Of a stretch of 16,670 nt of DNA, positions 6,480 through 13,383 are shown piece by piece. The notes under the pieces are model-generated. The model ran no database searches. It saw only the letters and a list, made by a program, of their open reading frames with translations, and had not been told where the DNA came from. Made by a program: the position numbers and the translations under genes. The stretch comes from an uncultured Clostridia bacterium (GTDB taxonomy: Bacteria; Bacillota; Clostridia; Christensenellales; UBA1242), in NCBI GenBank assembly GCA_944372745.1, contig CALWAB010000127.1, positions 1 through 16,670 of the forward strand, in the 5' to 3' direction. How positions within the stretch are numbered: the stretch's first letter is position 1; every line of letters begins with the position of its first letter.

Positions 6480-7952
6480 TTAAGAATCCAATCTTTTTAC
6501 TGTCAAATATGCGTCACCATTGTCGCCTATTGTCACCGTTAAACCACCTGTTGGTGAACCTGTAGATGCTATTGCTAAATCGATACTGTCACTTGCACTC
6601 AAGTTTACAATTATTGTTGCTCCTAATGTCGCAGAATAATTTGTACCAGTTTGCAATGCTGCCAAGTCTGAAGATACGCTTGCATCTATGTTGGTGGTAT
6701 TCTGCCTTACTGCACCTTCAAATCCTATTGCTTCATTTGTCGTTAAATTTATTCTATAAGATATTTCGTATACGCCTGCATCTTGAATATTTATAGCATT
6801 AGAACCAGTTGTAGTATTTAGAAGTGGCATTTCCGTATTTAATGTAAGCGGTTGAAAAGTATTTGCTGTTGTCAGTGTTGGCGACTGTGTAGCATTATTA
6901 TATAGTCCACCATAAGCACTAAGTCCGCCACCTGTTGCCCCTGTTGCTCCAGTAGCACCTGTTGGCCCAGTTGGCCCTGTTGCTCCTGTATCGCCTGTTG
7001 CACCTGTGTCTCCCGTCGCTCCAGTTGGTCCAGTAGGTCCGGTCGCTCCAGTTGCCCCCGTGTCTCCTTGTGTTCCCGCATCACCTGTTGCCCCTGTAGG
7101 TCCCGTTGCACCCGTTGGACCGGTTGGACCCGTATCACCAGCTAAGCCCTGTATTCCCGTAGCTCCAGCATCGCCAGTTGGTCCAGTTGGGCCGGTTGGA
7201 CCTGTAGGGCCCGTCGGACCCGTTGGTCCAGTTGCCCCTGTATCACCTGCCCCGGTTGCTCCTGTTGGACCAGTAGGACCGGTTGGACCAGTTGCTCCTG
7301 TTGGACCAGTTGCACCGGTATCTCCTGCACCTGTCGGACCGGTTGGACCTGTTGGTCCAGTCGGACCTGTATCACCAGTCGCTCCAGTTGCTCCAGCATC
7401 GCCTGTTGCACCCGTTGGTCCAGTTGGGCCTGTAGGGCCTGTAGGGCCTGTAGGGCCAGTTACACCTGTCGCTCCCGTAGGACCACTTGCTCCTGTTGGA
7501 CCAGTCGCACCAGTAGGACCGGTTGCACCAGTTGCCCCTGTCGCTCCTTCTGGTATACCGAAATCAAAAACTGCTAACTGGTCAGTACCTACATTTGTAA
7601 CTGTAGGGGTAGAACCAGCCGGTAAAGTAGTTGCTACTCCAGCAGTTATGGTAGATGGACCGGTTGGACCGGTCGCGCCAGTAGGACCAGTTGGACCCGT
7701 AGGCCCGGTAGGTCCGGTAGGCCCTGTTGGACCAGTTGCACCGGTTGGACCAGTTGGACCAGTTGGTCCTGTAGGGCCTGTAGGGCCGCTTGCACCAGTC
7801 GCTCCGGTCGCCCCTGTGCTTCCATTTCCACCATTAACAATTCGTCTAATAGGGTTATTATTGCAACCACATCCACAATCGCATCCACACCCACAACAAA
7901 AAGCAAATGGACTCTCTTTTTCTCCTAAAAACATTAGTTTATTAATAAACAT
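6480..7952 (-). CDS. Collagen-like exosporium/spore-surface protein
   Basis: A 490-residue protein. The N-terminus (1-40) has a Cys-rich block, CCGCGCDCGCGC (19-30). Residues 44-341 are Gly-X-Thr/Pro collagen-type triplets, mainly GPT and GAT, broken at about 100-135 by a non-collagen insert (TITAGVATTLPAGSTPTVTN onward). That insert is a module I know from phage tail and other collagen-like proteins. The C-terminal 149 residues form a beta-rich domain (DAGVYEISYRINLT, ATIIVNLSASDSIDLAIAS) like the trimeric BclA head. Such proteins form the glycosylated hair-like nap on spores, with Thr as the sugar acceptor. There is no signal peptide, as expected for a mother-cell product. AAGGAG precedes the ATG by 7 bases, and the upstream promoter is SigE-like. 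The role on the spore is inferred. Repeat number may vary between strains. Confidence 0.88.
   Translation of the reverse strand: MFINKLMFLGEKESPFAFCCGCGCDCGCGCNNNPIRRIVNGGNGSTGATGATGASGPTGPTGPTGPTGPTGATGPTGPTGPTGPTGPTGPTGATGPTGPSTITAGVATTLPAGSTPTVTNVGTDQLAVFDFGIPEGATGATGATGPTGATGPTGASGPTGATGVTGPTGPTGPTGPTGPTGATGDAGATGATGDTGPTGPTGPTGPTGAGDTGATGPTGATGPTGPTGPTGATGAGDTGATGPTGPTGPTGPTGPTGPTGDAGATGIQGLAGDTGPTGPTGATGPTGATGDAGTQGDTGATGATGPTGPTGATGDTGATGDTGATGPTGPTGATGATGATGGGLSAYGGLYNNATQSPTLTTANTFQPLTLNTEMPLLNTTTGSNAINIQDAGVYEISYRINLTTNEAIGFEGAVRQNTTNIDASVSSDLAALQTGTNYSATLGATIIVNLSASDSIDLAIASTGSPTGGLTVTIGDNGDAYLTVKRLDS
6930..7823 (-). repeat. Collagen-type GXY codon repeat tract
   Basis: About 890 bases of degenerate 9-base units coding Gly-Pro-Thr and Gly-Ala-Thr. 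The third codon positions vary widely, so the repeat is conserved more as protein than as DNA. It is markedly richer in G and C than its surroundings. Expansion and contraction by recombination are plausible. Confidence 0.9.
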
Positions 7953-7985
7953 ATTTTTTCTCCTTGGAGTGAGTACTCCACTTTC

Positions 7986-8014
7986 AATGTATGCGGTAAA
8001 ATCAAAAAATGTTA
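7986..8014 (-). promoter_or_regulatory. SigE-like promoter of the collagen-like gene
   Basis: On the minus strand TAACATT matches the SigE -35 (KMATATT) at 6 of 7. A 14-base spacer follows, then CATACATT, a full match to the SigE -10 (CATACAHT). A SigK reading (AC, 17 bases, CATACATTG) is also possible but weaker. Either would place expression in the mother cell. Downstream, the leader holds a small GGAGT/ACTCC hairpin at 7966-7979, just before the ribosome binding site. Confidence 0.65.
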
Positions 8015-8068
8015 TTAAGATATAATTAAAGAATAAAAGGTAAAGTTTTTTAATTTTCTATTAAATCA

Positions 8069-8087
8069 AAATAGTATAATACTATTT
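8069..8087. promoter_or_regulatory. AT-rich palindrome
   Basis: AAATAGTAT-A-ATACTATTT is a perfect 9-base inverted repeat around one base, 117 bases upstream of the collagen-like gene. It could be a regulator site or part of a weak terminator. No protein can be assigned to it. Confidence 0.35.
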
Positions 8088-8353
8088 ATTTCACATTTAT
8101 GCTTTGAATTAAAAATATTCTTCTAAATGCTTACTAAACTATATCAGTTTTTAACTAACCCAAAAAACATACTATATCATTAAATTTAAAAAGATAAATA
8201 ATTCACAATCAAACTGAAAAGTGAACCTAAAATGCAAATAGTCAAGGCATTATATTAAAAATATACATTTTAGCATAGATGCAATCTCTTTATCCAATGA
8301 TAAATCAGCAAATTTTTTACATTTATACTTTTAAAACAATAAAATACATCAAA
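8088..8353. other. AT-rich non-coding stretch without recognised features
   Basis: Between the palindrome and the terminator behind the glycosyltransferase gene I see no open frame with a ribosome binding site, no long inverted repeat and no recognisable RNA. Confidence 0.6.
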
Positions 8354-8402
8354 AAAACGAAGCAAACTAATAACACAATAAGTTATATGAATACTTCGTT
8401 TT
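8354..8402 (-). terminator. Terminator-like stem-loop after the glycosyltransferase gene
   Basis: Read on the minus strand, AAAACGAAG pairs with CTTCGTTTT across a 31-base loop that itself contains ATAAC/GTTAT arms, and the right arm runs into TTTTTTT. It is 28 bases behind the stop codon. Confidence 0.65.
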
Positions 8403-8430
8403 GATTTATTTTTTTATTTAAAAACAAAAA

Positions 8431-9642
8431 TTATGCGTATTTTTTCATTGTCTTGCGTGCAAGTCTTATTACTTGTCTAGCATTGTCATTAATATTGAAC
8501 TGCGAATAATCGGCGTTACCCAAACTCATTAAATAGTCAACTATTGCATCATTGGCTTGTGATTTCTGCACTTTGCTAGCATTGATACCTAATCCTTCCA
8601 ATTTTTGATTATTAGTTATCAATTCATTAATAGTATTGCCTAGCGTTTTATCTCCAACGCTCAACGCACAGCCTAAACGCACTGCATAATCTCTATTAAA
8701 CTCTTCTTGCCTAGGAAGTTTATTCACAACCAACATTGGCTTACATTCGTCAATAAGTTCGGTTATTGATTGCCCACCAGCTTTACTTATTACCAAGTCT
8801 GCACAAGCACGGTACACATAAGGGTCATCTACAAAATTTAAGTTAACTATTTTATGTTTTGTCTTAACTTTCGCAAATCTTTTATCTAAATCTTCTTTGC
8901 ATTTTTCGTCTTTGCCATTCATAATGACAATTTGTATAGGTTGTTTTATTTTCTCTAATTCGCGAACCAACACGCTATTTTTCATAGGGAAAAACCCACT
9001 CTTCATTATAGTTAATGTAAAAATATTTGGATTTAGTCCCAGTTCTTCTTTTGCTTGTTCTTTGGACAATTTACGAGATATTTTCACTTTTGGAAGTCCA
9101 ACAACCTTGAGTTCTTCTTTACTATATCTTTTTTTGACAAACTCAGGTATCATATCAACACTTGGCAAAAACATCATATCTACGCCTTTTGCTGAACATC
9201 CCCAATAAGGCGAAATTCCATAATCAAGTGCTATAGTAACAATTTTTGCTGGCAAATTGTATATTCGCCTTAAGTTAGCAATCGCCATTGTAGCCCCATA
9301 ATATGTACTAAATATTACATCTGGTTTAAATGAAAGGACATCCTTAAGCAAATTATATAAAATACATTCACATTGCCTATTGCTTCGCGAAGATGGAGAA
9401 TTTTTTAAATCTCTTTTTTCAATATACTTAAAGAACATATTGTACAATCTTCTATGTCTATTGCACGCCCATAAATACCCCCCATCTCGAATGAAAGCAT
9501 CTAATTTTTTGCCATATTCATAATAAACATCTGCTATCTTAATTTCAGCATCTGGTTGTTTCAACAAAATTTCATTTTTTATCAATTTAGCAACATTGTT
9601 ATGCCCATTACCTGAAGTCGCAGTCAATATCAAATATTTCAT
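8431..9642 (-). CDS. GT28 / MGDG-synthase-like glycosyltransferase
   Basis: A 403-residue GT-B glycosyltransferase. The N-terminal acceptor domain opens with LILTATSGNGHNN (4-16), the GxGH signature of MGDG synthase, UgtP and MurG-like enzymes. The C-terminal nucleotide-sugar domain has DLVISKAGGQSITELIDECK (282-301), with the Gly-Gly and Glu that contact UDP-sugar, then NKLPRQEEFN. No transmembrane segment is visible, so a peripheral membrane enzyme is expected. Likely reactions are transfer of glucose or galactose from UDP-sugar to diacylglycerol; lipid II-type or spore-related acceptors cannot be excluded. Its ATG overlaps the stop codon of the upstream ProRS-like gene by one base (TAATG), which implies translational coupling. 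Family confident, substrate unknown. Confidence 0.85.
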   Translation of the reverse strand: MKYLILTATSGNGHNNVAKLIKNEILLKQPDAEIKIADVYYEYGKKLDAFIRDGGYLWACNRHRRLYNMFFKYIEKRDLKNSPSSRSNRQCECILYNLLKDVLSFKPDVIFSTYYGATMAIANLRRIYNLPAKIVTIALDYGISPYWGCSAKGVDMMFLPSVDMIPEFVKKRYSKEELKVVGLPKVKISRKLSKEQAKEELGLNPNIFTLTIMKSGFFPMKNSVLVRELEKIKQPIQIVIMNGKDEKCKEDLDKRFAKVKTKHKIVNLNFVDDPYVYRACADLVISKAGGQSITELIDECKPMLVVNKLPRQEEFNRDYAVRLGCALSVGDKTLGNTINELITNNQKLEGLGINASKVQKSQANDAIVDYLMSLGNADYSQFNINDNARQVIRLARKTMKKYA

Positions 9643-10922
9643 TATAGCCCTTTAAAATATTCTATAGCATTCTCTATAGTCAAATATTGTTTTTCTTTTG
9701 TTTTAGTATTTTCAATTTCTACCATATTGTCTTCTGTTTTGTTGCCCAAAACTGCCAAATAAGGTGTGCCAAGAAAATTGGCATCTTTAATTCTAGCCCC
9801 AAACATAATGTCGGTCCTATCATCTATTAAGCAATTTATATCATTTTGACGCAACCCATTATACAACTTAAATGCTTGTTTTTCTTTTTCTTCGTTATTA
9901 CTGTATATAATCTGCGCTTTATAAGGTGCAACATTATAAGGCAAACTAAAGCCGACAATTTCCCCTTTATTGTCAGTCAAAAGATTGTTCTCATAAAGCA
10001 CTGCCACAACACGACTGACACCAATACCATAACATCCCATTACATAAGGCTTTTGTTCTCCATTAGCATCCACAAAATAAGCCTTCATACTGTCTGAATA
10101 AAATGTTCCTAATTGGAAAATATGCCCTAGTTCCAATGCTCTGCATTTTTCAAGTGCAAGTGCGTTCTCAATATTGTAAGTAGTCTTAAGATATTCGTCA
10201 GCATCTTCTCGTTCCAATAATTCGCTATTAATTGCACGCGAATTGGCTCTGTCCACATACACAGTATCTTCACCAAGATTAGATAGAATCATAAATTCTT
10301 CCGACTTCTTACCGCCCATACTACCGCTGTCTGCCCCTACAGGCATAACTTCTAAATGCAACTCGTTGAATATATCTAAATAGGCTTGCCTTATTCTCAT
10401 ATACTCTTCTTGAAGGTCATTTGCATCTCTACCAAAACTGTACGCATCCATCATTTCAAATGCTTTACCGCGTATTAAGTAACCTTTTGTTCGAATTTCA
10501 TTTCTAAACTTAGTCCCTATTTGATAGAATGTGACAGGCAATGCCTTATATGAAGTCAACCTACCGCTCAAAAATTCAACTATTGCTTCTTCTGCAGTAG
10601 GTGCAAGGCAAAAATTTTGATTGTCCGACTTTGTCCTAAACATAACATCTTCTTCAATATATTTCGCTAGTCGCCCTGAGCGTTCCCAAATGTTTTCTGG
10701 CTGAAGCACAGGCAATGATACTTCTACACAATCAAGTTTATTTAAATGTTTCTCTATGACATTCTTGACATTTTGCATTAATAAATATAGAACATTGTCA
10801 TAGCCATATACTCCGCTACAATATTGAAATAATTGCCCAGTTTTCAACAATATATCTTGAGCAAATGTGTTGTCCTCGTGCATAATTTTATTTTTTGTAA
10901 TAGCCATTTTAGATAATTTCAT
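9642..10922 (-). CDS. Prolyl-tRNA synthetase-like class II enzyme without editing domain
   Basis: A 426-residue class II aminoacyl-tRNA synthetase of the bacterial prolyl type. Visible are motif 1 (VSLPVLQPENIWERSGR, 67-83), the TXE loop as PTAEE (108-112), motif 2 (about 139-163), GGKKSEEFM (203-211), ELGHIFQLG (264-272), motif 3 MGCYGIGVSR (295-304), and an anticodon-binding domain from about 331. Only about 53 residues separate EEFM from ELGHIF, so the INS editing domain (about 180 residues in the long bacterial form) is absent. Motif 2 is unusual: positions normally RPRFG and GREFLMKD read RTKGY and GKAFEMMD here, so A154 replaces the usual Glu and M158 the usual Lys. It may charge tRNA-Pro or be a divergent paralogue. 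GGAGG lies 9 bases before the ATG. It is followed by an overlapping glycosyltransferase gene. Confidence 0.82.
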   Translation of the reverse strand: MKLSKMAITKNKIMHEDNTFAQDILLKTGQLFQYCSGVYGYDNVLYLLMQNVKNVIEKHLNKLDCVEVSLPVLQPENIWERSGRLAKYIEEDVMFRTKSDNQNFCLAPTAEEAIVEFLSGRLTSYKALPVTFYQIGTKFRNEIRTKGYLIRGKAFEMMDAYSFGRDANDLQEEYMRIRQAYLDIFNELHLEVMPVGADSGSMGGKKSEEFMILSNLGEDTVYVDRANSRAINSELLEREDADEYLKTTYNIENALALEKCRALELGHIFQLGTFYSDSMKAYFVDANGEQKPYVMGCYGIGVSRVVAVLYENNLLTDNKGEIVGFSLPYNVAPYKAQIIYSNNEEKEKQAFKLYNGLRQNDINCLIDDRTDIMFGARIKDANFLGTPYLAVLGNKTEDNMVEIENTKTKEKQYLTIENAIEYFKGL

Positions 10923-10939
10923 TTATATATTCCTCCACA

Positions 10940-10990
10940 AATAAAAATGGTGCAGTTACGCACCTTATTAAGTGATAGATAGTGATGCGT
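10940..10990 (-). promoter_or_regulatory. Possible attenuator in the ProRS-like leader
   Basis: On the minus strand GGTGC-GTAACT-GCACC is followed by ATTTTTATTT, a short terminator-like hairpin ending 27 bases before the ATG. An upstream ACGCATC (10984-10990) can pair with GGTGCGT, the left half of that hairpin, giving a mutually exclusive fold. It has no T-box sequence (no GGTGGNACCGCG). It could also simply be the terminator of the upstream 229-residue gene. Confidence 0.4.
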
Positions 10991-11135
10991 TTAATCTTCT
11001 AAACAAGTCTTATGTATTTAAAATAAATCAATTAATAAGAACTTCTTTTATTACACATTTTAAATAAATTTAACACTAACAACTATATATCACTTCTATA
11101 GAATTAAGTAAAACCTAAGGGTGTACCATAGCATA

Positions 11136-11825
11136 TTAATTTGACTTAACGCTTTCACCAAGTCTTGCTTTTTGATTAGCACGCTCTATATCAAGTTCTT
11201 TCAAGCCCACTTTCACTTCGCCATAAGTCTTTTGAGCGTTTACCAATAATTTATGTGCTTCATCACGCGTACTCAAATAGTCATCCATTTTTTCTTTTGC
11301 TTGCAAAAATTCTTTTTCTAGCCCAAGAGATTTATATTTCTCAAGGATTTCCTCATTCGCAAAAAAATCTGACATCTCTTTGATGTTTTTCACTTTGACT
11401 TCAAATAAATTATTCTCTTTATAATTTTTAAATAAAATTTCTGACCTTTCGCAAAGTGCTTGAGATTGTGATTTAATATTCGCCCACTCTTTGTCTGTCG
11501 GCACTACTTTATCAGTCTTCAATTTTTCTTTAGTGTCCTTAATCCAAGCTTTATTAGATTTGTAATCTTCATTTAATGTTTTAAGGTCATTTGCAATCAA
11601 AGCAAAATTAGGCAATTTCTCATAATCTTCGTAAAATGCTGTCAATATTCTCGCATATTGTGCCTGTTCTTCCTTGTCTATATTTTTCTTGGGTGCTGGC
11701 TTTTTGGGGGCTTTTGGCGAAACTTTGACATCTTTCGCATTGATAGATTCAATAGGATTAGCGTCGTAGACGCTTTGCATCCCCAATCTTATTTCGTCTT
11801 CTAAATCTAAATTGTTTTCATCCAT
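11136..11825 (-). CDS. Unrecognised helical cytoplasmic protein
   Basis: A 229-residue protein that I do not recognise. The first 30 residues are acidic. Residues 31-48 form a Pro/Lys-rich linker (SPKAPKKPAPKK). The remainder is strongly charged, with heptad-like spacing that suggests long helices or coiled coil, and only one Cys. There is no signal peptide or membrane segment. The start is supported by GAGG 8 bases before the ATG and by a near-consensus promoter 28 bases upstream. It lies upstream of the ProRS-like gene on the same strand with a 213-base gap, so an independent transcript is likely. The acidic head, basic linker and helical body would suit a scaffold or adaptor protein, but this is only a structural impression. 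Confidence 0.75.
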   Translation of the reverse strand: MDENNLDLEDEIRLGMQSVYDANPIESINAKDVKVSPKAPKKPAPKKNIDKEEQAQYARILTAFYEDYEKLPNFALIANDLKTLNEDYKSNKAWIKDTKEKLKTDKVVPTDKEWANIKSQSQALCERSEILFKNYKENNLFEVKVKNIKEMSDFFANEEILEKYKSLGLEKEFLQAKEKMDDYLSTRDEAHKLLVNAQKTYGEVKVGLKELDIERANQKARLGESVKSN

Positions 11826-11852
11826 TTCAATTTCCTCGCTTTATTTGTTAAC

Positions 11853-11881
11853 ATTTTATCATATTAGTGTTTTTTTGTCAA
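11853..11881 (-). promoter_or_regulatory. SigA-type promoter of the 229-residue protein gene
   Basis: On the minus strand TTGACA, a 17-base spacer and TAAAAT, with TGA in front of the -10. The -35 is a full consensus match, which predicts fairly strong expression. Confidence 0.75.
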
Positions 11882-12076
11882 CAGCAATATAAAGTTAGAA
11901 ACATTAAATTGTATTAAATTACACTTTAATAATTTCATTTAAACAAAGTTTATCTTAGAGTATGCTAACAAACACAAATGCAAGTTTACATTACTTAAAT
12001 AGAATAAATTGATTAAGTATTAGCACAAACCTTAAAACACGCCATAAGGTGACATCACACTTATTCTGCCACTAGG
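11882..12076. other. Non-coding stretch between divergent genes
   Basis: No gene is supported. At about 12038 the motif CACGCCATAAGGTG resembles CACGCCAAAGTGG at 6003 and CACGCCATGGTGG at 5883, suggesting that a further degraded part of the hairpin repeat family precedes the clear copy at 12077. Confidence 0.45.
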
Positions 12077-12121
12077 GTTTTAGGGGATGAAATCCCCTAA
12101 AAATTCTATTTGTCTACAGTC
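12077..12121 (+). repeat. Truncated copy of the hairpin repeat
   Basis: TTTTAGGGGAT-GAA-ATCCCCTAAAA is an 11-base-pair stem, followed by ATTTGTCTACAGTCT. The same order occurs at 6334-6366 inside the MITE-like element. The AAACGACAG end hairpin that follows there is missing here, so this copy is truncated. Confidence 0.75.
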
Positions 12122-12156
12122 TTATATATATTTTGATTTTTATATTATGACTTTGT

Positions 12157-12185
12157 TTGATTGATAATAAAAAAAGTGCTATAAT
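12157..12185 (+). promoter_or_regulatory. SigA-type promoter of the DnaQ-like exonuclease
   Basis: TTGATT, 17 bases, TATAAT, with TGC in front of the -10 (extended -10). It starts 36 bases after the truncated repeat copy, so the repeat lies immediately upstream of this promoter. Confidence 0.75.
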
Positions 12186-12215
12186 AACACTAAGAAATAA
12201 ACTAGGAAAGAATAT

Positions 12216-12911
12216 ATGAATTACACATTTTTTGATATTGAATGCTGTGACGGCGTTCATATTTGTAGTTTTGGCTATTTACAGACTACAACAAGTTTTA
12301 AATCTTTAACAAAAGCTGATATTCTCATAAATCCAGAAATGAGATTTCATTTAGGTCCAAGAAATAAAACCACTTTAAAACTATCCTATCCAAATGATAT
12401 GTTTTTTAGACAACCGCCCTTTCCGCATTTCTATGGAAAATTGAGAAAATTATTATTAAATAGAAATACTATATTAATAGGATTTAGTATAGGCAATGAT
12501 TTCAATTTCATAAACCTTGCGTGCGAACGCTATAAATTAAAGCAATTAAACTTGCGAGGCTTTGATGTACAAAAGTTGCATAAAATCATAACTAATGACA
12601 ATGAAGTTAAATCACTTGAAAAAGTGGCTGAAATGCACAACATCACAAATCGTAGATTAAGGCTACATAAGAGTTGTGATGATGCAGAACTCACTATGTA
12701 CATATTGCGAAAAATTTGTAAAGAACTCAATTTAACTTTTGCAGAAATTATGAACAAACATCCCGATTGCATTGTTCAATCAAAAATTTATGTAAGGAAA
12801 AATAAAATTAAAAACAATACAATTAAAACACCTAATAGCCCATTGCGTAAGTATAATTCGCACTCTATGTCCAAAACCAACTATATACATAATAAACAGC
12901 ATAATTCTTAA
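12216..12911 (+). CDS. DnaQ-like (DEDDh) 3'-5' exonuclease
   Basis: A 231-residue protein with the three exonuclease motifs of the DEDDh RNase H-like fold. Exo I is FFDIEC (Asp7, Glu9). Exo II is IGFSIGNDFNFI (Asp95). Exo III is HKSCDDAELT (His151, Asp156). All five metal-binding and catalytic residues are therefore present. Such enzymes remove nucleotides from 3' ends of DNA or RNA with two divalent metals; stand-alone members include proofreading subunits, RNase T and oligoribonuclease-like enzymes. The last 40 residues are basic and Asn/Lys/Ser-rich (KNKIKNNTIKTP onward), probably a disordered nucleic-acid-binding tail. AGGAAAG precedes the ATG. It is a single-gene unit with its own promoter. 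Substrate unknown. Confidence 0.85.
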   Translation: MNYTFFDIECCDGVHICSFGYLQTTTSFKSLTKADILINPEMRFHLGPRNKTTLKLSYPNDMFFRQPPFPHFYGKLRKLLLNRNTILIGFSIGNDFNFINLACERYKLKQLNLRGFDVQKLHKIITNDNEVKSLEKVAEMHNITNRRLRLHKSCDDAELTMYILRKICKELNLTFAEIMNKHPDCIVQSKIYVRKNKIKNNTIKTPNSPLRKYNSHSMSKTNYIHNKQHNS

Positions 12912-12969
12912 TAAAAACTATAAATAAACTACTTATGTGAATAGAATATTTAAAAATTATTAAATCCTC

Positions 12970-12998
12970 TTGCCATTTAAAACTGCTTATGTTATAAT
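12970..12998 (+). promoter_or_regulatory. SigA-type promoter of the structured RNA
   Basis: TTGCCA, 17 bases, TATAAT, with TGT in front of the -10. Initiation is expected near 13005, immediately before the first paired segment of the RNA. Confidence 0.75.
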
Positions 12999-13004
12999 TT
13001 TAAT

Positions 13005-13134
13005 AGTTTCGTAGGTGTGAATAACACAGTGGCAAAAGTCGAGGCCACCAAATAGAGAAGTCCAGAAACCGCTTATGCGAATATATTATATTCAATGGCT
13101 AGCCTCTATTAATGACGCTTTTAGCGTCTTTTTT
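13005..13134 (+). ncRNA. Unidentified structured small RNA (about 130 nt)
   Basis: A promoter at 12970 and an intrinsic terminator at 13114 bracket about 105 bases of paired sequence. Stems I can draw: GTGT/ACAC (13015-13018 with 13024-13027), GTGGC/GCCAC (13029-13033 with 13044-13048), AATAGAG/CTCTATT (13051-13057 with 13104-13110), CGC/GCG (13070-13072 with 13077-13079) and GAATAT/ATATTC (13079-13084 with 13088-13093). GTTTC (13006-13010) can also pair with GAAAC (13065-13069), which would form a pseudoknot with the AATAGAG stem. It lacks SRP RNA, tmRNA and RNase P signatures. No open frame follows on this strand for almost 1 kb, so a cis-acting riboswitch is unlikely unless it only controls its own end. 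Function unknown. Confidence 0.7.
13114..13134 (+). terminator. Intrinsic terminator of the structured RNA
   Basis: GACGCT-TTT-AGCGTC followed by six T: a 6-base-pair stem and U tract, matching the expected 3' end of the RNA. Confidence 0.85.
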
Positions 13135-13348
13135 ATTTAGAACCAAATTAAAACATAATTTGATATTAATAAACTTTAAATTTACAATCATTTTCTAGTT
13201 AATTTGGTTAGATACTTAAAATAATTTTAACTCCGTAGTTACATATACTTATCTATTTAGGATAAGTTTACAATGATGCACTTCAAATTATTAAAACAAT
13301 TTTAATTTTCATATCAACTATGCTTAAAAGTATTAGCTAATTACTTAC
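13135..13348. other. Non-coding stretch with two inverted repeats
   Basis: No gene is supported. AACCAAATTAA (13141-13151) and TTAATTTGGTT (13199-13209) are perfect 11-base inverted arms 47 bases apart. ACTTATC/GATAAGT form a hairpin at 13247-13267. Their role is unknown. Confidence 0.5.
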
Positions 13349-13374
13349 AAAAAAAAAATAGGATATTATCCTAT
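13349..13374 (-). terminator. Intrinsic terminator after the DUF1540-like gene
   Basis: Read on the minus strand ATAGGAT-AAT-ATCCTAT followed by a run of about nine T. It ends the transcript that carries the DUF1540-like gene 9 bases behind its stop codon. Confidence 0.85.
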
Positions 13375-13383
13375 CTTTATTAC

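Noticed and set aside
7985..8012. SigK promoter for the collagen-like gene
   Set aside because: The AC-17-CATA pattern fits only partly, whereas the SigE elements match almost completely. SigK cannot be fully excluded.
7006..8025. A 339-codon open frame on the plus strand rich in Val-Gly-Pro and Val-Ala-Pro
   Set aside because: It is the complement of the collagen repeat of the minus-strand gene. It has no ribosome binding site, while the minus-strand frame has a promoter, a good binding site and recognisable end domains.
13058..13073. A stretch similar to the B12 box of cobalamin riboswitches (AGTCCAGAAACC, about 10 of 12 consensus positions)
   Set aside because: The other conserved cobalamin-aptamer elements are not seen, the RNA is short, and no cobalamin-related gene follows. 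A covariance search could still reverse this.
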